Both the position numbers and the translations under genes were made by a program. 64,000 nucleotides of DNA from Acetobacter cibinongensis (GTDB lineage Bacteria > Pseudomonadota > Alphaproteobacteria > Acetobacterales > Acetobacteraceae): contig NZ_BAMV01000003.1 of assembly GCF_000963925.1 (NCBI RefSeq), positions 1-64,000 of the forward strand, written 5' to 3'. This document shows positions 32,684 to 41,857 of the stretch, piece by piece. The first letter of the stretch is position 1, and each line of letters starts with the position of its first letter. The notes under the pieces are model-generated. The model searched no databases and had not been told where the DNA came from. It saw only the letters and a list, made by a program, of their open reading frames with translations.

Positions 32684-33724
32684 TTATGGCAGGCACATGC
32701 CGCCATTTGCCCCAATAATCTGACCTGTCATGTAACTGCTCTCGGTTGAGGCCAGTTGCACATAGGCGGGTGCCAGTTCGACAGGTTGCCCGGGGCGGCC
32801 CATGGGTGTTTCTGCACCAAATTTCTCAACATTCTCCATGGTCTGGCCCCCGCTGACCTGAAGCGGTGTCCAGAACGGACCCGGCGCAATGGCGTTGACC
32901 CGAATACCTTTTTCCACAAGCTGTTTCGCCAGCCCCTTGGCAAAATTGGCAATGGCCGCTTTGGTCATGGAGTAGTCCAGAATATTGACTGATGGGCTGA
33001 ACGCATTGGTGGATGAGGTGAAAATAATGCTGGACCCCGGCGGCATAAGCGGAATTGCCGCCTTGCTGAGCCAGAATAGCGCGTACAGGTTGGTTTTGAG
33101 GGTCCAGTCAAAGGCTTCGGTGCTGACATCCAGCAGGCTGTCATGTGTTTCCTGCCGCCCTGCACAGTTTACAAAAATATCCAGCCCGCCAAGGGCCTGC
33201 GCGGCCTGTTGCACCAGTGTGTGGCAAAAGGCTTCCTCCCGCAGGTCACCGGGAATGCGCACACATTTGCGGCCTTCCTTTTCAATTAGCGCGGCAACCT
33301 CGGCGGCGTCACTTTCTTCTGCGGGAAGATAGTTTATGGCAACGTCCGCCCCTTCACGCGCATAGGCAATAGCGGCGGCGCGGCCCAGCCCGGAATCTCC
33401 GCCTGTAATCAGGGCTTTGCGCCCCAGTAGCCGGTTGCTGCCTTTATAGCTTGCCTCCCCACAGTCTGGCAGTGGGTGCATTTTGCCGTTTAAGCCAGGC
33501 CAGGGTTGGGGCTGTTTTGCAAAAGGGGCTTTTACATAGGCGGTACGTGGGTCCTTAAGCGGTGGTGTGCTGGGCATGGTGCCTCCGGCAGAAGAGGAAG
33601 GGGTCGCTGCATTGGCGGCGGGGAAGGGGAGCGTTGCAGCACCTGCCGCAGCGGCTATGCCCGCAACCCTGAACAGGCGGCGGCGTGCGGCGTCATGTTC
33701 CGGTTTGGTGGTATGGTCCGTCAT
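32684..33724 (-). CDS. Tat-exported short-chain dehydrogenase
   Basis: 346 residues. The first 40 residues are a twin-arginine signal: RRRLFRVAGIAAAAGAATLP, cleavage near ANA-AT. The mature part is an SDR of the YhdF/glucose-ribitol-dehydrogenase type: RKALITGGDSGLGRAAAIAY (cofactor motif), VAINYLPAEESDA, DIFVNCAGRQ, SSIIFTSSTNAF and LDYSMTKAAIANFAKGL (Y-x-x-x-K) and YMTGQIIGANGGMCLP. Export would place a nicotinamide-cofactor enzyme in the periplasm, presumably folded with cofactor in the cytoplasm first. Substrate not known. Confidence 0.85.
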   Translation of the reverse strand: MTDHTTKPEHDAARRRLFRVAGIAAAAGAATLPFPAANAATPSSSAGGTMPSTPPLKDPRTAYVKAPFAKQPQPWPGLNGKMHPLPDCGEASYKGSNRLLGRKALITGGDSGLGRAAAIAYAREGADVAINYLPAEESDAAEVAALIEKEGRKCVRIPGDLREEAFCHTLVQQAAQALGGLDIFVNCAGRQETHDSLLDVSTEAFDWTLKTNLYALFWLSKAAIPLMPPGSSIIFTSSTNAFSPSVNILDYSMTKAAIANFAKGLAKQLVEKGIRVNAIAPGPFWTPLQVSGGQTMENVEKFGAETPMGRPGQPVELAPAYVQLASTESSYMTGQIIGANGGMCLP

Positions 33725-33944
33725 GATGTGCTCCGGTATGAATGAGGGGCACCATCAGGCCTTCCGCAAGGTCGGGGTGATGGGCTGATGGCCGCAGGCA
33801 GGTAAGCTGCCGCACTGCACCCCAAACGGGAGCAACCCAGGAAGGTTGCGAAATTGGTTATTTTCTTTGAAAAATGCAGAATAATTATAGGAATTATTCG
33901 TTTTTATAAGGTTTAAATTTTAGTCTGTTTTTATAATGCCAGAC

Positions 33945-33973
33945 AAAAAAGGGGAGAGACATCAGCCCCTCCC
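33945..33973 (-). terminator. Rho-independent terminator for the ferritin-like gene
   Basis: Short GC stem AGGGG (33950-33954) with CCCCT (33966-33970), followed on the minus strand by TTTTTT (33945-33950 complement). It begins 13 bp beyond the stop of the minus-strand gene. AT-rich DNA to its left (33850-33945) belongs to the upstream region of the Tat-SDR gene. Confidence 0.65.
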
Positions 33974-33985
33974 GCCATAAAATGC

Positions 33986-34810
33986 TCAGTTTATGCCAAC
34001 GAGTTTCGCAAATTTTCTTTGGCGTTTGAAGAACAGTTTTTCCGCCACCCAGAAGGCCGCGTCCTGCAATTTGCTGTGCGGTGTCAGCCCTGTTGTCTTG
34101 AACACCATGCCAATAACACGGCGCAAATGCTTGGGCTGGTAAGACCGCATGGCCCGCGCCATGTAATTGGCAATGCAGTCATTATGGTCATAGGGTTTAG
34201 AGGAGGGTTCATTGGTGGTGTAGTAAGCGGAGGCCAGTTCGTCATCCTCGCTTTCCGTCACGCGGCCAAGGGCGATGCGCAGGCGTTGCAGGGTCCCGAT
34301 TTTCTCCCGCTTCAGGTAGCGCTGCATGTGGTCATAAAACAGCTTGAAGTGCCGGAACTCATCTGCCGCAATCTGCTTGCACAGGGCTTTGAGGGCTGGT
34401 TCTTCCGTTGCATCGGCAAGGGCTGTGTAGAAGGAGGATGTTCCGGTCTCCACCATGCAACGCGCAATCAGCTCCCCGGTGCGGGAGCCACGGACGGACT
34501 GATCAACGTCCAGCTTGATGTGGTAGAAGTCCCGATAGCGCTGGAAGGCTGCCTCATAGTCCCAGCTTGGGTCAGCCAGCATGGCCCAGCGGCCCAGTGC
34601 ATCCCCATGCTGAATTTCTTCCACCGCCCAGTGGTCGGCAGCCTGCTGGAAGTCCGGGTCATCCTTGAAGACATTGTTGAGGTAGATGGCATAATCCACG
34701 CTATTACGCTCAACGACAGACGCAGCTTTGACCGCCTTGAGCAGCTCAGGGTCAACTTTGGATGGGTCAAAACTGTCCCATGGGAGTTGGTCAATCTGCC
34801 AGTGTTTCAT
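33986..34810 (-). CDS. Ferritin-like diiron protein
   Basis: 274 residues, mostly helical. Two likely metal-binding helices pairs are visible: HWAVEEIQHGDALGRWAMLA (E-E-x-x-H) and ALCKQIAADEFRHFKLFYDH (D-E-x-R-H), with VETGTSSFYTALADATEEPA between, as in acyl-ACP-desaturase/rubrerythrin-like diiron proteins. The C-terminal part is basic (KLFFKRQRKFAKLVGIN). No signal peptide. The function may be an oxidase or desaturase-like reaction or iron handling; I cannot say which. Confidence 0.7.
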   Translation of the reverse strand: MKHWQIDQLPWDSFDPSKVDPELLKAVKAASVVERNSVDYAIYLNNVFKDDPDFQQAADHWAVEEIQHGDALGRWAMLADPSWDYEAAFQRYRDFYHIKLDVDQSVRGSRTGELIARCMVETGTSSFYTALADATEEPALKALCKQIAADEFRHFKLFYDHMQRYLKREKIGTLQRLRIALGRVTESEDDELASAYYTTNEPSSKPYDHNDCIANYMARAMRSYQPKHLRRVIGMVFKTTGLTPHSKLQDAAFWVAEKLFFKRQRKFAKLVGIN

Positions 34811-35190
34811 GTGCGCCGGGTCCCCATCCTGACTAACTTGGCTGCCTGTTGTTCCGGGCTGCGTCTGCCCGGAAAACTGCCCACGCTAGGGCACCGCGCA
34901 GGTGGCCCTGCATGGTGCTCTGGCGTATTGAACTGTGTGTCATGCCTGATACCACACCGGTACCACGCACGCCGCCAATACGGCGCTTCTGGGGGTTAAA
35001 CGTCAAACCTGACAGAAAGATGCCTCATGGTGGGCGCTCCATAGGCTGCAAGACAGCCTGTGACGCGCCAAAGGCTCTAGCCGAAATTACGGCGCTACGG
35101 AATGGGAAAGGGCCAAAAAATGGTGTTCATGCCCATCAGGGGTATCACACCACTAAGGCTGGCCAGGCGCAACATCTTGAAACAGAACGT
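34811..35190. other. Gene-free region upstream of the ferritin-like gene
   Basis: 380 bp between a minus-strand gene start and the yciA-like terminator. An open frame on the + strand lacks recognisable protein features. It contains small hairpins (for example AGGCTGcaagaCAGCCT near 35045) but nothing I can name; presumably it holds the promoter of the minus-strand gene. Confidence 0.4.
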
Positions 35191-35220
35191 AAAAATGCGG
35201 GGCACAGTGTGTGGCCCCGC
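35191..35220 (-). terminator. Rho-independent terminator for the thioesterase gene
   Basis: Stem GCGGGGC (35197-35203) with GCCCCGC (35214-35220), 10-nt loop; on the minus strand it is followed by ATTTTT (35191-35196 complement). It begins 14 bp after the thioesterase stop. Confidence 0.8.
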
Positions 35221-35233
35221 GTGGCGTCAGGCT

Positions 35234-35662
35234 TCAGACAACAGGGTCAACCGGTGCATCCGTGGGGGTGCGGGTGGGCAGCGGGCGGGGGCGGCGGTTG
35301 GCGTCCAGTGCCACAAAGGTAAAGTCACCCTCGGTCACCTTGGAGGTCTTGTGCGTATGGCGCGCCCGCCGCCATGTCTGCACATGAATGGTCATGGAGG
35401 TCCGGCCCTCTTTGGCAATATGGGTGTAAATGCTCACCTCATCCCCCACGGCTACGGGTTCCAGAAACACCAGCCCGTTGATTGCGACCGTGGCCGCACG
35501 CCCGTTGGCGCGGAAGGCTGCCGTGGTGCCTGCTGCAAGATCCATCTGGGAGATGATCCAGCCACCAAAAACGTCTCCGGCCGGGTTGGTGTCGCTTGGC
35601 ATGGCCACCACGCGGATTGTCGGCACGCCCTCGGGCAGAACAGCAGAAGAAGAAGACGGCAT
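35234..35662 (-). CDS. Acyl-CoA thioesterase, YciA-like hotdog fold
   Basis: 142 residues. TIRVVAMPSDTNPAGDVFGG followed by WIISQMDLAAG is the hallmark of YciA/Acot-type hotdog thioesterases (catalytic Asp in 'DTNxxGDVFGGxxxxxxD'), with FLEPVAVGDEVSIYTHIAKE next. It hydrolyses acyl-CoA to free acid and CoA in the cytoplasm. ATG 35662 has AAAGGG nine bases upstream; the longer in-frame form would begin with TTG. Ends in a clear terminator. Confidence 0.9.
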   Translation of the reverse strand: MPSSSSAVLPEGVPTIRVVAMPSDTNPAGDVFGGWIISQMDLAAGTTAAFRANGRAATVAINGLVFLEPVAVGDEVSIYTHIAKEGRTSMTIHVQTWRRARHTHKTSKVTEGDFTFVALDANRRPRPLPTRTPTDAPVDPVV

Positions 35663-35902
35663 AGGCGCAGGCCCTTTCAAGGCAGGTCAGATGGCCGGTG
35701 ATAAGGCGGTTGCCCGCAGGAGGAGTGGTGTGAGTATCCGGCAATTTCACACATTTTGCCACCGTAAAGCAGGGATGCTGTTTGTGTAATTCAGTTCTTT
35801 GTGAGGGCGCGGGCTGCCGCAGGTTGCATAAGGCCCTGCACAGGGCGGCCCAACTGGGCTACAAGCCGCTTCTTTGGGGTTGAGAGAGGGGTAGGGCAGC
35901 GG

Positions 35903-37432
35903 ATGGTGGCGTGTACGCCTGAGCAGAAGACAATTCTGGCAAAAAGCCCCACGCAAAGTTTCAAGGTTGTTGCGGGGGCTGGGTGCGGCAAGACCAGCAC
36001 GCTCGTTATGTATAGTGAGCAATGGGGCCAGTATAAGGGGTTGTACCTGGCCTTTAATGCCGCCATTGCACGGGACGCCCGCGCCCGCTTTGGCCGCCAG
36101 ATACAAGCGCGCACTGCCCATAGCTACGCGTTTACGGACCTGAATATCCGTGCCCTTGAAGGGGAGCGGCTTATCCCCCGCTATAGCATCCGGCATGTGC
36201 GGCAACTGGAAAAGGAGATGGGCCAGACCGCCCCGCCCGGCACAGCGGATACGGTTTTAAAAACCCTGACAGCCTTTTTAATCAGCGCAGGCACCAAGCT
36301 GACACAGGCGCATTGCCCGGACCCGGACGCCAAGCGCAACCGCGCGGTGCGGACCTTTGTGGCGGCGGCCTTCAAATATATCATCCGGTATGAGCGGCAC
36401 AGCTTCCCCATTACGCATGATGTGTACCTGAAGCGTTTTGAGATGGAACGGACCATCAGCGGCTATGACTATATCATGGTGGATGAGGCGCAGGACCTGA
36501 ACCCGGTTCTGTTCTCCATTCTGCAAAAGTCCGGGTTGCCGCTGGTGGCGGTGGGGGACCCGCACCAGTCCATTTATGCTTTTCGGGGTGCGGTGGATGC
36601 TATGTCCGGCCTGAGCGTGCAGGCGCTCCCCCTGAGCCGAAGCTGGCGCTTTGGGGAGGAGCTTGCCAGACTGGCCAACGCTGTGTTGGCGCAACATACC
36701 AAGCCCCCGCATTATCCGTTGCGCGGTAACCCGGCCCTTAAAACATCTATCCGGCATTATACAGGTAAGGTTCGGCCTGCGAAAAACACCCTGATTCTGG
36801 CCCGCACCAACGCGCGGCTATTTGAAAGCCTTGTGAATATAAAAACGCCTTTTCATGTTCTTGGCGGTATTCAGGACATGGTGCAGGAAATTCGCTCAGC
36901 GCTCACGTTGTATCGCAGGCATTCCAACCCTACGGCGCGAGGGCCGGAAGGGGGCGTGCCCTTCGGCTCCTGGAAGGAGCTTGTTGCCGCCAAGGAAGGC
37001 GATAATGCAGACCCTACCGCCAAACGGCTCTTCACCATTGTGGACAAGCACGGGTTTGATCTGGACGAGAAAATAAAGACCATTCAGGCGCTTCATTGTG
37101 ATAATGCCGCCGATGTTAGTCTTGTCTGCTCCACTGCCCATAAAGCCAAGGGGCGCGAGTTTGATACGGTTATTATGCTGGATGACTTTCTCTCACCAGC
37201 CGAGTGGGCGACCCGGCGGGAGCGGGCACTAGCGCGGCTTGCGAATGTGGAGGATGAGCCAGAGTTTTCTGAAAAATTCAAACTCCGGCAGAAAGAACGC
37301 TTGATGCGCCGTATGGAGGAGTGCGACCAGGAGATTAACCTGCTCTATGTTGCCTGTACCCGTGCCAAGACAACTTTATATGTGCCAGAACCAGTTTTTA
37401 CATTCTGGCAGGAGCGGCACCTGTCCGCATAA
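35903..37432 (+). CDS. UvrD/Rep-superfamily helicase (FBH1-like)
   Basis: 509 residues, shorter than UvrD (about 720). Motifs: Walker A VVAGAGCGKTSTLVM; Ia ARDARARFGRQIQARTAHSY; II YIMVDEAQDLNPV (DEAQD); III VGDPHQSIYAFRGA; IV-like LSRSWRFGEEL; V VCSTAHKAKGREFDTVIML; VI NLLYVACTRAKTTLYV. All superfamily I motifs are present but the 1B/2B insert domains are small, as in FBH1-like and some phage or defence helicases. ATG 35903 begins just before the ATP motif and follows GAGAGGGG. No nuclease or partner gene lies beside it. Confidence 0.85.
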   Translation: MVACTPEQKTILAKSPTQSFKVVAGAGCGKTSTLVMYSEQWGQYKGLYLAFNAAIARDARARFGRQIQARTAHSYAFTDLNIRALEGERLIPRYSIRHVRQLEKEMGQTAPPGTADTVLKTLTAFLISAGTKLTQAHCPDPDAKRNRAVRTFVAAAFKYIIRYERHSFPITHDVYLKRFEMERTISGYDYIMVDEAQDLNPVLFSILQKSGLPLVAVGDPHQSIYAFRGAVDAMSGLSVQALPLSRSWRFGEELARLANAVLAQHTKPPHYPLRGNPALKTSIRHYTGKVRPAKNTLILARTNARLFESLVNIKTPFHVLGGIQDMVQEIRSALTLYRRHSNPTARGPEGGVPFGSWKELVAAKEGDNADPTAKRLFTIVDKHGFDLDEKIKTIQALHCDNAADVSLVCSTAHKAKGREFDTVIMLDDFLSPAEWATRRERALARLANVEDEPEFSEKFKLRQKERLMRRMEECDQEINLLYVACTRAKTTLYVPEPVFTFWQERHLSA

Positions 37433-37435
37433 GCA

Positions 37436-37464
37436 AGGAGCGGCCTTTTGTGCAGGCCGCTCCT
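37436..37464. terminator. Hairpin between convergent helicase and aldehyde dehydrogenase genes
   Basis: Perfect 10-bp stem AGGAGCGGCC (37436-37445) with GGCCGCTCCT (37455-37464), 9-nt loop, in the 40 bp between the two stop codons. T-tracts are poor on both strands; a bidirectional terminator is likely but not certain. Confidence 0.6.
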
Positions 37465-37472
37465 GAAAAGAC

Positions 37473-38978
37473 TTAGAAGAAACCGAGTTTTTTCTCAGAG
37501 TAACTGGTGAGGATGCTTTTGGTCTGCTGGTAATGTTCCAGCGCAGACTTATGCGTCTCACGCCCAATGCCGGATTTTTTGTAGCCGCCAAACGCAGCCC
37601 CAGCAGGATAAACATGGTAGCAGTTCACCCAGACACGCCCTGCTTCCAGCCCTTTGGCGGTGCGGAAACAGGTGTTGCTGGAGCGTGACCACACCCCGGC
37701 ACCCAGCCCGAACTCCGTATCGTTGGCAATGGCCAGCGCTTCTTCTTCCGTCTTGAAAGTGGTGACGGTCAGGACGGGGCCAAAAATCTCCTCACGGAAA
37801 ATACGCATGGTGTTATCCCCCCTGAACAGGGTGGGCTGCACATAAAACCCGTGCTGCAAGCCAGCGCCAAGGTCCGGGCGGGCACCGCCTACCAGAAGCT
37901 CTGCCCGGTCTTCCGTTTTGCCAATCTGGATGTAATCCATAATCTTGTTGGCCTGCATGGCGGAGTTCTGGGCACCCATCATGGTTTCCGGGTCCAGCGG
38001 GTTGCCTTGTTTAATGGCCTGCACCCGTGGCAAAACCCGCTCCATGAATTTGTCATAGATGGATTCCTGCACCAGTGCGCGGCTGGGGCAGGAGCAGATC
38101 TGGCCCTGATTGAGCGCAAAAAGCGTGAAGCCTTCTAGTGCTTTGTCCAGGTAGTCATCATCATGGTCCAACACGTCAGCAAAGAAGATGTTGGGGGACT
38201 TGCCGCCCAGTTCCAGCGTTGCGGGAATAAGGTTTTCCGCCGCCGCGTGGGCTACCATCTTGCCGGTTGGGGTGGAGCCGGTGAAGGCGACCTTGGCAAT
38301 GCGTGGGCTGGTGGATAGCGCTGCCCCGGCATCCCGCCCAAGGCCGTTGACCACGTTCAGCACACCCGGCGGTATAAGGTCGCCTATCAGTTCCAGCAGC
38401 ACCAGAATACTGGCGGGTGTGGTTTCTGCTGGCTTAAGCACTACACAGTTGCCCGCAGCCAGAGCGGGTGCAAGCTTCCATGACGCCATGAGCAGCGGGA
38501 AGTTCCAAGGGATAATCTGCCCTACAACGCCCAGTGGTTCATGAAAATGGTAGGCGATAGTCAGTTCGTTCAGGTCGGTAATGCCACCTTCCTGCGCACG
38601 GATGCAGCCTGCAAAATACCGGAAATGGTCTATGGCCAGAGGAATATCTGCATTGCGCGTTTCACGGATAGGCTTACCGTTGTCCCATGTCTCGGCAAGG
38701 GCCAGAGCATCAAGGTTGGCTTCCATCCGGTCTGCAATTTTAAGCAGCATGTTGGCCCGATCTGCCACGGAGACATGCTTCCAGCTTTGAAAAGCCTTGT
38801 GGGCCGCGTCCAGCGCCAGCTCAATATCTTCAGCGGTGGATTGCGGGACTTCGCACAGGGTGCGGCCATCAATGGGGGAAATGTTGGTCATGTAAGCGCC
38901 TTTGACCGGCGCTTTCCAGTCACCACCAATATAGTTGGCGTAGCGTGACTTGAAGGGGTGTCCCTGTGAAATGGTCAT
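37473..38978 (-). CDS. NAD-dependent aldehyde dehydrogenase (AcoD/ExaC-like)
   Basis: 501 residues, full length for class 3 aldehyde dehydrogenases. [15 protein letters not shown] is the NAD-binding loop, [15 protein letters not shown] carries the general base Glu, and [20 protein letters not shown] the nucleophilic Cys; [20 protein letters not shown] is the conserved N-terminal block. The GQICSCPSR form is typical of acetaldehyde dehydrogenases of the AcoD/ExaC group, oxidising acetaldehyde to acetate, which suits an acetic acid bacterium. Stands alone; a GGGAG site lies upstream of ATG 38978. Confidence 0.92.
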   Translation of the reverse strand: MTISQGHPFKSRYANYIGGDWKAPVKGAYMTNISPIDGRTLCEVPQSTAEDIELALDAAHKAFQSWKHVSVADRANMLLKIADRMEANLDALALAETWDNGKPIRETRNADIPLAIDHFRYFAGCIRAQEGGITDLNELTIAYHFHEPLGVVGQIIPWNFPLLMASWKLAPALAAGNCVVLKPAETTPASILVLLELIGDLIPPGVLNVVNGLGRDAGAALSTSPRIAKVAFTGSTPTGKMVAHAAAENLIPATLELGGKSPNIFFADVLDHDDDYLDKALEGFTLFALNQGQICSCPSRALVQESIYDKFMERVLPRVQAIKQGNPLDPETMMGAQNSAMQANKIMDYIQIGKTEDRAELLVGGARPDLGAGLQHGFYVQPTLFRGDNTMRIFREEIFGPVLTVTTFKTEEEALAIANDTEFGLGAGVWSRSSNTCFRTAKGLEAGRVWVNCYHVYPAGAAFGGYKKSGIGRETHKSALEHYQQTKSILTSYSEKKLGFF

Positions 38979-39145
38979 ACGTCAAACTCCCATGCTCTTT
39001 GCGGCATTCTTCAGGATGTTTCGAAACTATGAGGGGCTATGTCATCACCCGGATGTCCGGTGGTTTTGTGTTCAGTCTCCGGTGCCAGACATCACAGGCA
39101 AATTCTGTGTGGGTGGGATACACCTACCAAGCTGTGGCGCATCTG

Positions 39146-40306
39146 TCATCGCCTGATCAGAATATAGTTCATGGTCAGGTCAATATCGAAGTGGTCACCC
39201 TGCATGTTGGGCGGCACTGGCGGCAACTGTGCGCCACGGAACATGCTGGTTGTTGCGGCGTCCAGATAATAGGAGCCGGAGGACCCTGTCTCGTAAATAG
39301 ATTTTACGCGGCCTGTGCGGTCCAGCACCACATGCACGGAGGCCGGGCCTTCCTCCCCATTGCGGGCGGCTTCTTCAGGGTAGAATTTATGGCGCTCGAT
39401 CCATTCATTGATCTGCTGCCCATAATCATCGCTCACACCCTTGATGGAGGCGCGGGAGGTGTAATGCGCGTTAATGGCCCCGTTTTCCACCACAGGACCA
39501 ACCGACATATCAATAGGCCCGCCAGACCCGCCGGGGCGGCCTGTACGGTGGCGGCGCGGTGCCGGGGCCTCGTTGAACGAGAGGTCCATCGGGTTATCAA
39601 ACGGAGACGCAGCATGGCGGCGTTTGTTCGGCTGGGGCTTGGCTTTTGGCACAGCAGCAGACTTGCTGCTGGCGTTGGGTTTGTGGCCGGAGGGCGTGTG
39701 CGCCGGTTTGACCGTTTTATGCTCCTGCGGCGTGGGTTTGGGCAGGCCGTCGCTGGAGGTTGGCAGTTCCGGCGCAGTCGGGATGTCATCAGACGGTACG
39801 GCGGGGCCGGGGGCGGCGTCTTCCGGGTTGGGTTCGGCCTGCCCGGCGGTGCTGGCCGTTTTGCCCGCGTTGCCGGACCCGGCATCGGGCGACTGCTGGC
39901 CTGTCATGCCGCTGGAGGTCTGGGGGGCGGCAAACACCATCTCCACAGACGGCGGTTGTGTGCCCTCGGGCGAGCCTTGCGGGTTGTGGTGTGTGGTCTG
40001 CCACAACAGGGCTGTCAGCAGCAGGAAATGCGCTACGGCGGAACTGGTCAGCACCGGGCCGAGCGTTGGCTCAGCATACAGTTCCCGGCGGATGAGCGGG
40101 GTAGGCGTACCCTTGACGCGCGGATACTGCCGCCCAAGCGGGCGGGGCACGGGGGTGAGAGACGGCTTCAGGCTTTCCCGCTCATGGGCGGGCAGGGCTG
40201 CGTCCGGCTGTGCATCATGGGGCTGGCCCGCAGTCTGCCCGTGTGGGGCCAGACGGGGTTCCTGCCTGTTCCGTTGCTGTGAAGAGCGGCTGAGCATAGC
40301 CTTCAT
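39146..40306 (-). CDS. TonB-family energy transducer
   Basis: 386 residues. The cytoplasmic N-terminus (about 1-85) is basic and longer than usual; one transmembrane helix follows (VLTSSAVAHFLLLTALLWQT), then a periplasmic Pro/Ser/Lys-rich linker (about 110-270), and the C-terminal TonB domain: INEWIERHKFYPEEAARNGE and EGPASVHVVLDRTGRVKSIY. It would couple the proton motive force (via ExbBD, not in this window) to the TonB receptors encoded here. Ends MNYILIRR. Strong Pro content in the linker matches the spanning role. Confidence 0.88.
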   Translation of the reverse strand: MKAMLSRSSQQRNRQEPRLAPHGQTAGQPHDAQPDAALPAHERESLKPSLTPVPRPLGRQYPRVKGTPTPLIRRELYAEPTLGPVLTSSAVAHFLLLTALLWQTTHHNPQGSPEGTQPPSVEMVFAAPQTSSGMTGQQSPDAGSGNAGKTASTAGQAEPNPEDAAPGPAVPSDDIPTAPELPTSSDGLPKPTPQEHKTVKPAHTPSGHKPNASSKSAAVPKAKPQPNKRRHAASPFDNPMDLSFNEAPAPRRHRTGRPGGSGGPIDMSVGPVVENGAINAHYTSRASIKGVSDDYGQQINEWIERHKFYPEEAARNGEEGPASVHVVLDRTGRVKSIYETGSSGSYYLDAATTSMFRGAQLPPVPPNMQGDHFDIDLTMNYILIRR

Positions 40307-40480
40307 GACGTGCCCGTTCTCTCCTCTATCCCGGCAGGGCTATGGTGGGGGTGTTCCAAAAATAAACTCTGCCATTGCTGGCTTGCGCTTTCTAGCCTGA
40401 ACTTGCGTCTTGCAACAGGGAAAGAACAAGAAATGTTTTTTTAGTCTGCCAAAGCTGTGCCGCCGGGGCGGCACAGGCTC

Positions 40481-41857
40481 TTAGGGGGCAGGCGGCGGGG
40501 TAAGGCTTTGCGCGGTAGGGTGAGGCAGGGTTTTGCGCAGGTTATTGACCTCCATGTCCGTAACGGCGGGTGCGGTGTTGCCCCATGCCTGACGGATAAA
40601 GGTTGCGACTGTAGCAATTTCGACATTTGTCAGGCGGCTGGCAAAACCGGGCATGGTAAAGGCAGACGGTGCTCCCTGCGTCCCGCGCAGCGTGCCTCCG
40701 GCAAGGATGATGTGAATGACCGAATCCGGTTGTGCCGTTAGCACGGTAGGGTTCCCGGCCAGAGGCGGGAAGACGGTTGGAAAGCCCTTGCCATTGCTGC
40801 CGTGGCAGGCGGCACAGTTGTTCAGGTATAAAAGCTGCCCGGCGGTTAACGAGCCCCCACTCCGCAACGCTTTTGTAGCGGCGGGGTCTGCCTTGTACGG
40901 GGTTTGCTCAACACGCGCAGGCAGAGTTTTCAGGTAAGCTGCCATGGCCAGCAGGTCCGCCTCGGTCAGGGATTGTGTGCCGTGGTGCACCGCAGGTTCC
41001 ATGGAGCCAAAGGCACTGCCATGCATGTTGCGCCCTGTTTGCAGGAAGGCCGCAATATCTGCCTTGCTCCAGCTTTGCAGGCCTGTCAGGGCCTCACCGC
41101 GCAAGGGGGGCGGGGTCCAGCCGTCAACGGGTTTGCCCCCGGCCAGATAGGCCGCGCCATCCTGCGCGGTCAGGGCTTTTTCCTGCATGGCAAGCCCACG
41201 CTCTGTATGACACGCGCCGCAATGACCGGGGCCTTCCACAAGGTAAGCACCGCGTGCCTGTTCGGCTGTGGGATAGGGCCGGTGCAGCGTAGCGGTGCGG
41301 GCATCCTGCGGTGTGGGGGCAAACATCCACCGCCAGAGAGTAAGCGGAAACCGCACGGAAAGCGGCCATGGAATAGCGTTGGGTTTTACGGCCTGTGCCA
41401 CGGGTTGCACCCCGTGCATGAAGTACAGGTAAAGGGCGTGCAGGTCTTCATCCGTCATGCGGGCGTAGGAGGGGTACGGCATGGCGGGGTACAGGCTTGC
41501 ACCATCTGGTCGTATGCCCTCACGGATGGCGCGGACAAACTCCGCTTCCGTCCAGCGGCCGATACCGTGGGTTTTATCCGGCGTGATGTTGGACGCATAG
41601 AGCGTGCCAATGGGCAGCGTGAAGGCATAATTGCCCGCATAGGGCTTGCCACTTTCTGCCGTATGACAGGCCGCACAATCGGCTGCGGCGGCAACGTAAC
41701 GGCCTTTTTCCACCAAGGCAGCGTCCGGCGCTGGCACAGGGTCTGCGGCCAAGGCCGTATGTGCCACGGAGCAGAGGGTCAGGCTGCATGCTACCCCTGC
41801 CAGAAGACGCTTGAGGCTGCGGCGGGTACGTGGGGGCAAAGAGTGCAGGGCCATCAT
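40481..41857 (-). CDS. Triheme cytochrome c subunit of the membrane FAD dehydrogenase
   Basis: 458 residues. Signal peptide LKRLLAGVACSLTLCSVAHT, then three c-type heme sites: CAACH (61-65), CGACH in GPGHCGACHTERG, and CAACH in YLNNCAACHGSNGKG. The GIRPDGASLYPAMPYPSYAR stretch between hemes 1 and 2 is characteristic of the cytochrome subunits of alcohol, gluconate, 2-ketogluconate and sorbitol dehydrogenases of acetic acid bacteria. It passes electrons to ubiquinone. Start ATG 41857 overlaps the stop of the L subunit (ATGA), so the operon order is S-L-C. Which sugar substrate applies is not decided. Confidence 0.93.
   Translation of the reverse strand: MMALHSLPPRTRRSLKRLLAGVACSLTLCSVAHTALAADPVPAPDAALVEKGRYVAAAADCAACHTAESGKPYAGNYAFTLPIGTLYASNITPDKTHGIGRWTEAEFVRAIREGIRPDGASLYPAMPYPSYARMTDEDLHALYLYFMHGVQPVAQAVKPNAIPWPLSVRFPLTLWRWMFAPTPQDARTATLHRPYPTAEQARGAYLVEGPGHCGACHTERGLAMQEKALTAQDGAAYLAGGKPVDGWTPPPLRGEALTGLQSWSKADIAAFLQTGRNMHGSAFGSMEPAVHHGTQSLTEADLLAMAAYLKTLPARVEQTPYKADPAATKALRSGGSLTAGQLLYLNNCAACHGSNGKGFPTVFPPLAGNPTVLTAQPDSVIHIILAGGTLRGTQGAPSAFTMPGFASRLTNVEIATVATFIRQAWGNTAPAVTDMEVNNLRKTLPHPTAQSLTPPPAP

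Noticed and set aside
34849-35322. 157-codon + strand frame upstream of the thioesterase
   Set aside because: Runs across a terminator and into the thioesterase 3' end; no family features.
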